A stretch of DNA of 64,000 nucleotides from Phycisphaerales bacterium. GTDB taxonomy: Bacteria; Planctomycetota; Phycisphaerae; Phycisphaerales; UBA1924. This document shows, one piece after another, positions 6,990 to 15,375 of the stretch. Each line of letters starts with the position of its first letter. Position 1 is the stretch's first letter. A model generated the notes under the pieces. The model was not told where the DNA came from. It did no database searches and saw only the letters and a program-made list of their open reading frames with translations. The stretch lies in assembly GCA_029213305.1 (NCBI GenBank), contig JARGPA010000002.1, positions 87,217-151,216 on the forward strand, read 5' to 3'. Made by a program: the position numbers and the translations under genes.

Positions 6990-8840
6990 ATGGACGCATT
7001 CTGGAAATATGCAAAGCAGATGGGGCAGATGCGCTGGCACCTGATCTTCGGAGCGCTGTTTGCTCTGTTTTCCGCAGGCGGACTCGGCGCAGGGATCCTC
7101 GCAATGCGCCCGATCTTGGACATCTTACTCGAATCAGGGAATACGGGTGGTCTCCAAGCGCTTGCTCAAAAGTATTTCGATGAAGAAGAGTTCTTTGGGA
7201 TGATCCAACAGAGTTGGATTGATTCACTCCCTACAAACTCATTTGACAGCATCCTCTTCATCATGGTTGGACTCGCGATCCTCACTGTTGTCGGCGGATT
7301 CACGAACTTCATGCATCAATATCTCGCGTTGACGGTTGTTCACACAACGGTTTCCAAAATCCGTAGACGAGCTTTTGGTCAGGTTCTTGAACTCCCGCTC
7401 AAGACTATTGTTTCCGAAGGTCCTACCGATGCAATTTCGCGCATAGTAAATGATACCGAAGCGCTCTCCGCTGGGCTTGTTGCAATGCTTTCCAAAGCAG
7501 TTGCACATATTCTAAAAGGCGGTGTTTCATTAATCGTCGCATTCGTGACGAACTGGCAACTCGCGATTGTTGCATTGCTTGTTATGCCCATCCTTGCAAC
7601 AGTAATTCGAAAACTCGGAAAACGAATCAAGCGAGCATCAGGCAAGGCGCTCTCAAGCCGCGCAGATCTGTATCGAGCATCAACTGAAGCTCTCCAGGGA
7701 TTGCGTGTCGTCAAGGTGTACACAACCGAACGATACGAAGCGGGACGCTTCGGACGGATCAACAAGGAAGTATTGCGTCAACAACTCAAAGTGCGTACTG
7801 CACGCGCACTCGCGGGCCCATTCGCAGAAATGGTAACAATGCTCGCTTTGGGCGCTTTGACGATTGTCGCCGCGAAACTGATTCTCGACGATGTGCTTGA
7901 TAAATCAGAGTTCATGACCGTTCTTGTTGCTCTTGCAATTGCAGGAGCAAGCATAAAACCAATATCAGGTTTGATCAACGATATTCAGCAATCAGGAGCA
8001 GCAGCCGATCGACTTGACAAACTGCTCTGTTCCGAACCAGAACCGGGTCACGACTCAAGACTCCCGACACTCGCAAGACATCACAGCTCTATTCAGTTTG
8101 AACATGTATCTGTGATCTACCCTGGCGCGACAAACCCTGCGATCTCGGATGTCTCTTTAAAGATCGAACACGGCGAAACAGTCGCGTTTGTTGGACCAAA
8201 CGGATGTGGAAAAACTACCCTACTCTCATTGATCCCTCGTTTGTTTGATCCAGATGAAGGCCGAATGTTCATCGACGGGACCGACATCTCGCGTGTGCGA
8301 GTTCGTTCGCTTCGTCGTCAAGTCGGCGTTGTCACACAGGAAGTTGTCCTCTTCAAGGGAACGATCGCAGAGAACATTGCTTATGGTTCACGCCACGCAT
8401 CACGCGAGCAGATCGAACAAGCTGCTCGTGATGCTCGAGCAATGGAGTTTATCGACGAGCTCGAAGACGGACTCGACACCCATGTCGGCGAGCAAGGCCT
8501 CACGATGTCAGGCGGCCAACGACAGCGCCTTGCAATCGCAAGAGCGATCCTCCGAGACCCTGCGATTCTCATCCTTGATGAAGCAACATCAATGATTGAC
8601 GCTCATTCTGAACGACTCATCGGTGAAGTCCTCGATACTTTCTGTCAAAATCGAACAAGTCTAATTGTTGCTCATCGACTTTCGACAGTGCTTGGAGCAG
8701 ATCGCATTGTTGTGCTCGATGAGGGCAAAGTCGTAGGCCAAGGTAAACACGAAGACTTACTCGAAACTTGCCCCGTTTACGAGCGTCTTGCTCGATACCA
8801 GTTGATGAGCGCTCAGCCGAATGAGAAGGACGATGTCTAA
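6990..8840 (+). CDS. MsbA-like ABC exporter (fused membrane and ATPase domains)
   Basis: A half-size exporter: about 310 residues with six predicted membrane helices, then a nucleotide-binding domain with Walker A GPNGCGKTT (about residue 400), signature MSGGQRQRLAIARAI (about 505) and Walker B ILILDEATS (about 526). The family includes MsbA and other lipid or peptide exporters; MsbA is a reasonable guess but the substrate is not readable. The frame extends to a TTG at 6954, but the ATG at 6990 (MDAFWKYAKQ) is preferred by family comparison. Its TAA overlaps the next ATG (TAATG). Confidence 0.9.
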   Translation: MDAFWKYAKQMGQMRWHLIFGALFALFSAGGLGAGILAMRPILDILLESGNTGGLQALAQKYFDEEEFFGMIQQSWIDSLPTNSFDSILFIMVGLAILTVVGGFTNFMHQYLALTVVHTTVSKIRRRAFGQVLELPLKTIVSEGPTDAISRIVNDTEALSAGLVAMLSKAVAHILKGGVSLIVAFVTNWQLAIVALLVMPILATVIRKLGKRIKRASGKALSSRADLYRASTEALQGLRVVKVYTTERYEAGRFGRINKEVLRQQLKVRTARALAGPFAEMVTMLALGALTIVAAKLILDDVLDKSEFMTVLVALAIAGASIKPISGLINDIQQSGAAADRLDKLLCSEPEPGHDSRLPTLARHHSSIQFEHVSVIYPGATNPAISDVSLKIEHGETVAFVGPNGCGKTTLLSLIPRLFDPDEGRMFIDGTDISRVRVRSLRRQVGVVTQEVVLFKGTIAENIAYGSRHASREQIEQAARDARAMEFIDELEDGLDTHVGEQGLTMSGGQRQRLAIARAILRDPAILILDEATSMIDAHSERLIGEVLDTFCQNRTSLIVAHRLSTVLGADRIVVLDEGKVVGQGKHEDLLETCPVYERLARYQLMSAQPNEKDDV

Positions 8841-9184
8841 TGCATGTGACTGACAACGAAGGCAACATCGAGTTCAAGTGTGATTTTTGCACAATGCCTT
8901 GGAGTGATGATCGTCAAATGGTTGAAGGCCATCGAGGGTCATTGATATGTAGTCAATGTCTCTCTATTGCGTTCACTGAAATTGTGCATCTCGATTCTGG
9001 ATATGCACCAATCAAAGGCGAGACCTGCAAGCTCTGTCTCGAAACTGATCGCGATGGACTCCATTGGCAAAGCCCTGTCGAAGTTGAAGTCATCGCATGT
9101 CGTCGATGCGTTAAACAGAGCGCCGGAGTACTCCACAAAGATCCAGATATCCCATGGAAAAAACCCGCAGATCCACTTGTGTGA
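8840..9184 (+). CDS. Double zinc-ribbon small protein
   Basis: 114 residues with two CXXC pairs of the ClpX-type zinc finger (CDFCTMPW then CSQCL) and a second set (CKLCLE then CRRCV). It probably binds two zinc ions. No catalytic motif is present. Translation is coupled to the exporter by a one-base overlap. The function is unknown; the first finger resembles the ClpX N-terminal finger, a protein-binding module. Confidence 0.8.
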   Translation: MHVTDNEGNIEFKCDFCTMPWSDDRQMVEGHRGSLICSQCLSIAFTEIVHLDSGYAPIKGETCKLCLETDRDGLHWQSPVEVEVIACRRCVKQSAGVLHKDPDIPWKKPADPLV

Positions 9185-9191
9185 TCTGCGG
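9158..9191 (-). terminator. Terminator for the CheW-CZB gene, lying inside the neighbouring coding end
   Basis: A perfect 9-bp stem, CCGCAGATC (9165-9173) with GATCTGCGG (9183-9191), loop of nine. On the minus strand the stem is followed by TTTTTT (9163-9158), so it is oriented to stop transcripts of the gene ending at 9226. It overlaps the last codons and the stop of the convergent zinc-ribbon gene. Confidence 0.7.
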
Positions 9192-9225
9192 ATTCTATAT
9201 TTGAGTAATTCTCAACCCGAGTAAC

Positions 9226-10143
9226 TTATTCTTGTGGACAAGCAGTATTGTAGATGTGCGACAGATCTGCAATGAGGATGTATGAACCGTCGTCTTGATA
9301 CACGAGACCGCTCAGGAACTCTGTGTTTTCAGCCGTCTCTGGGAGTGGTTCGACAGAGTCATCATTGCAATCAATCACAAACGAAACTTCGTCAACTGCG
9401 ATTGCAGCCTTGCGTGTACCAATTTCAGTAATCACGAGCATTGATTTGAGTTTCGTTTCAATCGCAGCAAGCACCTGATCAAAGAGATCGCACATCTCTA
9501 CAAGTTCATTCTCTCGAACATTTTTAATTATGCTAATCGCTTCATCAGATTGTCCGTTTTCTTTCAGCGAAAGAACCTTTTCAGCAATCGAATGTATTTT
9601 CCTATGAGGCGCATCAAAGCGTTCAATTACACCTTTAAGGATCGGGTCTGCCGAGATCATGGAACTCATTGAAGATGTGCCATCCATCACAGATATGTAC
9701 CATTTTCCAAAGTTACACTTTGTTGGATCGATCGCTTTTGTGAATTTTTCATCTACGTATACTGCATTCTGTAGAGACCCGAGCCAGCTGATGTGATCTT
9801 CCTTAAGTTGATCAAACATAGTTCTCATTTTTTCCATCTCTAACGACCGAGGTTCAAACCCAAGCAACGATCGAAGATCGATGACTGGGATGATGGTCCC
9901 TCGATGATTTATTACGCCACTGATGTAAGGCGGGCTGTGTGGCACACGCGTAATCTGTGTCATCGCGGCGCTCATCAACTCAACAGTCGTGTCAGTAGTC
10001 ATCCCGTAGTGATTGTGATTCACATCAACCACCACATAACGAGTCACATCTACTGAGGATTCAATAGAGAGTTCCGGATCGACAAAGTCGACAGGAGCAG
10101 GAAGAGTTGAAGACGATGATTCGGTAAATTGTTGCTCTGACAT
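9226..10143 (-). CDS. CheW-like protein with an internal CZB zinc-binding domain
   Basis: 305 residues. Residues 32-97 are the first half of a CheW fold (RYVVVDV, then GVINHRGTIIPVIDLRSLLG). Residues about 108-195 are a chemoreceptor zinc-binding (CZB) domain with His116 (HISW), Cys142 (CNFGKWY), His179 and His183 (HRKIH), the expected HCHH zinc ligands. Residues 235-300 return to CheW (IAVDEVSFVID, then ILIADLSHIY). CheW couples receptors to CheA; CZB domains sense zinc or oxidants in receptors and cyclases. The fusion suggests a zinc- or redox-sensitive coupling protein. No other chemotaxis genes are visible. Confidence 0.88.
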   Translation of the reverse strand: MSEQQFTESSSSTLPAPVDFVDPELSIESSVDVTRYVVVDVNHNHYGMTTDTTVELMSAAMTQITRVPHSPPYISGVINHRGTIIPVIDLRSLLGFEPRSLEMEKMRTMFDQLKEDHISWLGSLQNAVYVDEKFTKAIDPTKCNFGKWYISVMDGTSSMSSMISADPILKGVIERFDAPHRKIHSIAEKVLSLKENGQSDEAISIIKNVRENELVEMCDLFDQVLAAIETKLKSMLVITEIGTRKAAIAVDEVSFVIDCNDDSVEPLPETAENTEFLSGLVYQDDGSYILIADLSHIYNTACPQE

Positions 10144-10242
10144 GGTGCGAGTATCGACGAATTATCCCCCAAAGATCATTCAAACCCTTGAGCAGTCCCC
10201 CAAGAAACAAAAAATACTGACTCTGGTCTGATAATGCACTAA

Positions 10243-12198
10243 ATGCTTCATATTGAACTCGAATCAGTGGGAAGTATGTCCCGACTCTCAGAAAACAATG
10301 CCCTAGGATCAACGCTGGAAATCCATTCAACGACAGATGATTCGAAATACAACATGCTCCTTCAAGCAAAAGAAATATCAAAAACCCACGGCGTTCGAAC
10401 CCTGTTCACGAATATTTCTATTCGTGTAGATCAAGGAGATCGCATTGGGGTTATCGGCCCAAACGGCGCGGGCAAATCGACCCTTCTTAAAATCCTCGCG
10501 AATCAAGAAACCCCTGATACTGGGGAAATCATTGCGCCTAGTGCTGTTTCATCTGTATACATCCCCCAGCTCGATGTATTCAAAGACGGCGCGAGCGTGA
10601 TGGATGCAGTACTCGCAGTTGCGCCAACACATGACGCGAACCACCTTGATCAACAAACTATTGCTGAGATCGCGCTAAGTCGGGTTGGGTTTGATAAAGA
10701 TAAATGGGATATTCAAGCTTCAACTCTTTCCGGCGGGTGGCGAAAACGACTCTCAACCGCGTGCGCACTCTCGTCATGTGGAAACGAACCGGATCTTGTT
10801 TTACTCGACGAACCAACAAACCACTTGGATCTTGAGGGTATAGCCTGGCTAGAAGATTTTCTAACACTCAAAATGGGTGGACAGGCCGCGTATGCCTCTA
10901 TTTTCGTGACCCATGATCGTCGATTCTTGAGCCAAGTCGCAACAAGGATCGTTGAAATCTCTGATGCATACCCAGGGGGAATGCTCACGGTTGATGGGAA
11001 CTACAACGAGTTCATCCGCAGACGAGCAGAGTTTGTCGATGGACAAGCAAAAGCGGCACAATCTCTCGCGAACGAGGTTCGCAAAGATGATGTCTGGCTC
11101 TCAAGAGGACCGCAGGGACGCCAAACCAAGCAGAAGAAACAGATTGATGCAAGCTCTCAACGAAAAACCGAGCTCAGTGAAATCCGTGCACGCAACGAAG
11201 CAGCAACACAGATCGGCGCCAAGATTGAGTTCTCATCCACTGATCGTCAAACGAAGAAACTCATCGAATCAAAGAACATCTCAAAAGCATACGGAGACAA
11301 CAAGCTCTTCTCGAATCTTGATCTCGCACTAGGAGTCGGAGACTGTATCGGGTTACTCGGCGCAAACGGAAGCGGAAAAACAACCCTCATCAAAGTTCTT
11401 ACAGGAGAGCTCGCGCCTGACACAGGAGAAGTTCGCAACTCGGACCCACTCCCTCGAGTAGTCATTTTCTCACAACATCGCGAAGACTTTGCACCAACTA
11501 CCCCTCTTGCAGAAGCTCTGTGTCCAATCAGTGATCGTGTTGAGTTTCGTGGGAGACTAATGCATGTCAAATCATGGGCGCGCCGATTTATGTTTCGCGA
11601 TGATCAACTCACACAACCTGTCAGTTCACTCTCCGGCGGCGAGCTAGCGCGTGTACACATTGCAAGAATTATGCTCGAAGCTGCAGATGTCCTCGTGCTC
11701 GATGAACCTACAAATGATCTCGACATCCCCACTCTTGAACTACTTGAAGATTCTCTGACAGACTTCCCTGGTGCAACTATTTTGGTCACTCACGATCGGA
11801 CAATGCTCGAAAATCTTGCAACGCGCATCGTGGTTCTCGATGGAACTGGTTCACAGCAGATTTGCCCGAGTCTCGATCAAGCGATTCGAGTTCTCAACTC
11901 AAACCATGCAGAGCAAACTGAAACAACCAATATCCCTGTTGAGAAAACTGCAAAGGTTCGCTCGAATGATGGTCCGAAGAAGCTCTCATATATAGATCAA
12001 CGAGAGCTTGATGGGATTGAAGAGAAAATCATGGCTGCAGACGAGCAGGTAGAGACTGCACAAGCTGCTCTTTCTGATCCAAAGGTACTTGCAAATCATG
12101 AACTCATGACGAAAGCATGCAAGACTCTCGATGAAGCTCAAGCAGAATCAGCTCGACTCTATGCGCGATGGGACGAGCTTGAAGCAATGAAGTCTTAA
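10243..12198 (+). CDS. ABC-F ATPase, Uup-like
   Basis: Two tandem ABC ATPase domains without membrane segments: Walker [10 protein letters not shown] (nt 10459) and GANGSGKTT (nt 11362), signatures LSGGWRKRL and LSGGELARV, Walker B VLLDEPTNHLD and VLDEPTNDLD. The C-terminal helical hairpin rich in Glu, Ala and Gln fits the DNA- or ribosome-binding coiled coil of Uup. ABC-F proteins act on the ribosome. By family comparison the start is likely ATG 10354 (MLLQAKEISK); the upstream 37 codons have no homologous look and there is no strong ribosome binding site at either position. Confidence 0.92.
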   Translation: MLHIELESVGSMSRLSENNALGSTLEIHSTTDDSKYNMLLQAKEISKTHGVRTLFTNISIRVDQGDRIGVIGPNGAGKSTLLKILANQETPDTGEIIAPSAVSSVYIPQLDVFKDGASVMDAVLAVAPTHDANHLDQQTIAEIALSRVGFDKDKWDIQASTLSGGWRKRLSTACALSSCGNEPDLVLLDEPTNHLDLEGIAWLEDFLTLKMGGQAAYASIFVTHDRRFLSQVATRIVEISDAYPGGMLTVDGNYNEFIRRRAEFVDGQAKAAQSLANEVRKDDVWLSRGPQGRQTKQKKQIDASSQRKTELSEIRARNEAATQIGAKIEFSSTDRQTKKLIESKNISKAYGDNKLFSNLDLALGVGDCIGLLGANGSGKTTLIKVLTGELAPDTGEVRNSDPLPRVVIFSQHREDFAPTTPLAEALCPISDRVEFRGRLMHVKSWARRFMFRDDQLTQPVSSLSGGELARVHIARIMLEAADVLVLDEPTNDLDIPTLELLEDSLTDFPGATILVTHDRTMLENLATRIVVLDGTGSQQICPSLDQAIRVLNSNHAEQTETTNIPVEKTAKVRSNDGPKKLSYIDQRELDGIEEKIMAADEQVETAQAALSDPKVLANHELMTKACKTLDEAQAESARLYARWDELEAMKS

Positions 12199-12218
12199 AC
12201 ATCTCGATCCGGAATCAA

Positions 12219-13061
12219 CTACTCACTCTTCGTTGCAATCATTTCGTAAACCGGAGGCAGATGCATGTACGCTGCCGAGTTGTTCGAATGAGATTCCCAA
12301 TCCTTAAGGAACTCAAGATGTTGTTCGTTAGTGATGTATCCGAGTTCGACGAGCCTCGGAAGAAACACAGGCCAAAAAGTTTCAGGCCAATTCCACATCG
12401 TCGATCCAGGTTGAGCAGTCCCAATCTCCACTCTCGCAATATGTTCGATTGAAAGATCTGCATTGATCGCGATTTGTGGGAGACGGCCCATGATGTCAGG
12501 ATCACCGCCGTGATCACTCCAGCTCTTTGCAATTGCTTGGATGACAGTCTCAAAGACCTCAGATCGTGGCGCTACACACATCGACGCATAGTTGAAATAG
12601 TCTTGGATGAGGAGTTTTCCGCCTGGTTTGAGCATCTTTGCGATAGAGTTTATCGTCGTTTGCGGATCAGAAACAAAACACATCACCCAACGGATATACG
12701 CGATGTCGAATGTTCCCGTTTCGATCCCCTCTTTGTTGAGTACCTGATCGATGTTGGTGACATCGCCGCGAAAGAACTGCGTTTGATGTTGTAATCTTGA
12801 TTGAGCTTGTGATTTTGCAAACTCGACATAGGTCGCGGATTCATCAACCCCGACTACTTTTCCCTGTTGCGAAACAATCTGCGCCATATCAAGAGATGCA
12901 AATCCTGGACCGCATCCAACATCGAGCATCTTGGAACCAGGCTTGATCCCTGCGCGTTCCCAGAGTCGATGCGCTGGTACGAACCAGAGTCGATGTTGGA
13001 ATCCCAATCGATGGAGTTCTGCTTCATGTGTTCCGAGTACATATTCTGCTTGATCAGTCAT
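12219..13061 (-). CDS. SAM-dependent methyltransferase (class I)
   Basis: 280 residues. The SAM-binding motif I reads MLDVGCGPGFASLDMA, followed by VVGVDESATYVEFAK (motif II) and FDIAYIRWVMCFV and MLKPGGKLLIQDYF (post-motifs), the pattern of ubiE/trans-aconitate-type methyltransferases. Substrate unknown. The frame runs to 13202, but ATG 13061 (MTDQAEYVLG) lies 13 bases past the upstream stop and gives a normal-length protein. Probably cotranscribed with the truncated haemoglobin gene. Confidence 0.88.
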   Translation of the reverse strand: MTDQAEYVLGTHEAELHRLGFQHRLWFVPAHRLWERAGIKPGSKMLDVGCGPGFASLDMAQIVSQQGKVVGVDESATYVEFAKSQAQSRLQHQTQFFRGDVTNIDQVLNKEGIETGTFDIAYIRWVMCFVSDPQTTINSIAKMLKPGGKLLIQDYFNYASMCVAPRSEVFETVIQAIAKSWSDHGGDPDIMGRLPQIAINADLSIEHIARVEIGTAQPGSTMWNWPETFWPVFLPRLVELGYITNEQHLEFLKDWESHSNNSAAYMHLPPVYEMIATKSE

Positions 13062-13074
13062 CAGAGTTGCGCTT

Positions 13075-13512
13075 TCAAAATGAGAGTCGTCCAGTACCAA
13101 TCCGCATCGCGATACTCGAAGCCATTTTCCTACCAAGATCGACGAAGATCGCGGCTTCACTTTGAGTGAATACATCCTGCACAGTCTTCGTGAACAACTC
13201 AATCCATCTTAAGAAATGAGCTTGGGTTAAACCACCAAACTTGTGAGCTTCGATTGGGCGCCCTGAGTATGTTCCGCTCTTGAGAACCGCAGATGACCAA
13301 AATCGCGTCATCTTTTCATAATGAGCATCCCAGTCTTCAACAATCTCTGTGAAGATTGGTCCCAACAGATCATCTTGCTGAGTTCTGGTGTAAAACAACT
13401 CAACCATCTCGCGGATCGTGTCTGTGGTTATTTCTGTGTTCTTCAAATTTGGAGTCGACTCGCTTGCGAGATCGAGATTCAGATGTTTTTTATTCATAAC
13501 TGATACATCCAC
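13075..13512 (-). CDS. Group III truncated haemoglobin
   Basis: 145 residues, with the group 3 truncated globin sequence pattern: LFYTRTQQDDLLGPIF, W61 and FWSSAVLKSGTYSGRPIEAH, then HFLRWIELFTKTV. His90 in the GRPIEAH segment is the likely proximal haem ligand. Group III truncated globins have been linked to oxygen, nitric oxide or peroxide handling; the role here is not known. It precedes the methyltransferase by 13 bases. The start could be the second ATG (13497). Confidence 0.88.
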   Translation of the reverse strand: MDVSVMNKKHLNLDLASESTPNLKNTEITTDTIREMVELFYTRTQQDDLLGPIFTEIVEDWDAHYEKMTRFWSSAVLKSGTYSGRPIEAHKFGGLTQAHFLRWIELFTKTVQDVFTQSEAAIFVDLGRKMASSIAMRIGTGRLSF

Positions 13513-13665
13513 TCCCCCCCATGTTTCTTGAGAGTGAATGAATCATAGTCCAATCCTGAATCGATCGAGCAAATCCATACATCTGAACGGGATTGAAACT
13601 ACGTGTTGAAATCTGTCTGGATATTAAAAAACGAACCAGCCGAATCGACTGGAACGCTCTTTAAA

Positions 13666-13752
13666 CGGTGCGAGAGGGATTCGAACCCACGGACCCATTT
13701 CTGAGTCACTCGATTTCAAGTCGAGCGCCTTCAACCGCTCAGCCATCGCACC
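13666..13752 (-). tRNA. tRNA-Ser (anticodon UGA)
   Basis: On the minus strand the acceptor GGTGCGA (13752-13746) pairs with TCGCACC (13673-13667), discriminator G at 13666. The anticodon arm CTCGA-CTTGAAA-TCGAG gives anticodon TGA. The T arm (GTGGGTTCGAATCCC) and a long variable arm, as in class II tRNAs, are present. CCA is not encoded. Confidence 0.95.
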
Positions 13753-13823
13753 AACTTTGATCTGTCGCTCAATTTGAGCAGAGAGAGAGTGTATTCACTG
13801 ATCGGGTAAATGTCACCCAAACT

Positions 13824-15230
13824 TCATTTATCTCGGCGCTGATCTGCAAACGCCTGAGTTTGAACTGAATTTGTCATATTTGGACGATATGCGGGACACA
13901 ACGCGGCGAGTGCCCCGAGCATGGCCGCGGTTTGGGTATTGATATGGATCGAATCTGTAATCGACGCGAACATGAATCCCAAAATTGCAACTAATGGAGA
14001 TAGTCCCCAAATCCCATCTCGCACCCGATCCCAGCTCAACCATGCCCCACGCAGCATAGAAATCAGCAACATCCCCCACAGAGTCACGCCGACAACACCC
14101 AAAGTGCTCCAGATCTGGAGTACTCCATTATGAGCATGAGCATGTACTACAGATTCCGGATTCTCGTTGATTGCCCATTGTTGGTACCCCCCTGCTCCAA
14201 CTCCGACAATTGGATTGTTTGCAATCTCTTCGATCGCGGTCTGCGCCATCTGAACTCGAATACCGCTGTAGGAGTCGAATCGGCCGTCGAAAAATTCTTG
14301 GATCTCATCACGAGTTTCATTGATTCTGCTTTGAACTGAGTCAGGCAACATCACTGCAGCGATTGTGATTAGTCCCACGCTAACGAGCGCAATCAAAGCA
14401 ACTTGCTTTTTATTGATTTTGTGAGTGACAATCACATAGAGAATACTCAATAGAACAAGAACGAAACCTGCAATCCATGCGCCACGTGTACCGGTTGCGA
14501 TGAGGCTCGCCCCACTGAGGATCAACATTGCTCGGCTGAGGATCTTGGTCCGACCCTCCCCTGCAAATGCAGGCGGGATACAAATCCCGAGCGCTGCGAC
14601 GAAGACCCCTCCCCCAACGACTGGATGCCACCAACCCGCGATTCGATTGGGATGATTCTCTACTAAATCTGCAATCCAACTGACCCCGAACCCGTCGAAT
14701 GCATCGAATAGTTGAGCAAACATCCCGAACCCGATCCCAATACACATCGAGAAGATTAACAGCTTGCGATGCTCGATCACTGGGTACACAAACCCAACAA
14801 GAAGAAACCATCTGAGTTCACTGATTTCATCCCATCCGTTCGCCGAATCAGGAGTCCAGTTTAATGAAATCATCATCCAGCATGCGAGCGCAATCGCGAT
14901 CAATACCGTCGGTTGTCCGAAACCATGAATCCAGAGCGAGAAAGTGTTGAGAACCCTGATGAAAAAGAAAACTGCTAAAGGTGCGAATGCGATCTCAGTG
15001 ACAGTTACAGGTCCGAATAGAAAAATTAGTCCTAAACACGCGAATAAGAGATGAATTCGATCCCCGACTCCATCGCGTCGATGCATTCGATCAAATGCGC
15101 GATCACAAGCAACCTGATTAACATATCGGCCTTCAAAAAACCCGAGCAAAGTCCTCCAAATCCTTCTTGGAAGCGTTAAATCAGGGTTTGAGGACTTGTC
15201 ATTCAATCGAATTGATCCCTTGATAGGCAA
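13824..15230 (-). CDS. O-antigen ligase-like (Wzy_C family) polytopic membrane protein
   Basis: 468 residues with about ten to twelve membrane helices and a large loop containing the characteristic region: SYSGIRVQMAQTAIEEI, then NPIVGVGAGGYQQW and VHAHAHNGVLQIWSTLG. The NPxxGxGxG and H-x-H-N-x-x-L pattern is that of O-antigen ligase/Wzy_C proteins, which join or polymerise surface polysaccharide units in the cytoplasmic membrane. No other polysaccharide genes are nearby, so the substrate is unassigned. Confidence 0.87.
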   Translation of the reverse strand: MPIKGSIRLNDKSSNPDLTLPRRIWRTLLGFFEGRYVNQVACDRAFDRMHRRDGVGDRIHLLFACLGLIFLFGPVTVTEIAFAPLAVFFFIRVLNTFSLWIHGFGQPTVLIAIALACWMMISLNWTPDSANGWDEISELRWFLLVGFVYPVIEHRKLLIFSMCIGIGFGMFAQLFDAFDGFGVSWIADLVENHPNRIAGWWHPVVGGGVFVAALGICIPPAFAGEGRTKILSRAMLILSGASLIATGTRGAWIAGFVLVLLSILYVIVTHKINKKQVALIALVSVGLITIAAVMLPDSVQSRINETRDEIQEFFDGRFDSYSGIRVQMAQTAIEEIANNPIVGVGAGGYQQWAINENPESVVHAHAHNGVLQIWSTLGVVGVTLWGMLLISMLRGAWLSWDRVRDGIWGLSPLVAILGFMFASITDSIHINTQTAAMLGALAALCPAYRPNMTNSVQTQAFADQRRDK

Positions 15231-15375
15231 CCGCAGAGTGGGATTCCGGTATATCCGGAGTAATCTATTCTATAAAATCTGACGACTTCGGATGATCCGC
15301 ACTCATGAATTCCGAATATAGAATAGGTATATAAGGTTCTTATGATAGAGAATCGCTGAATTGGAGATCGTTGAC

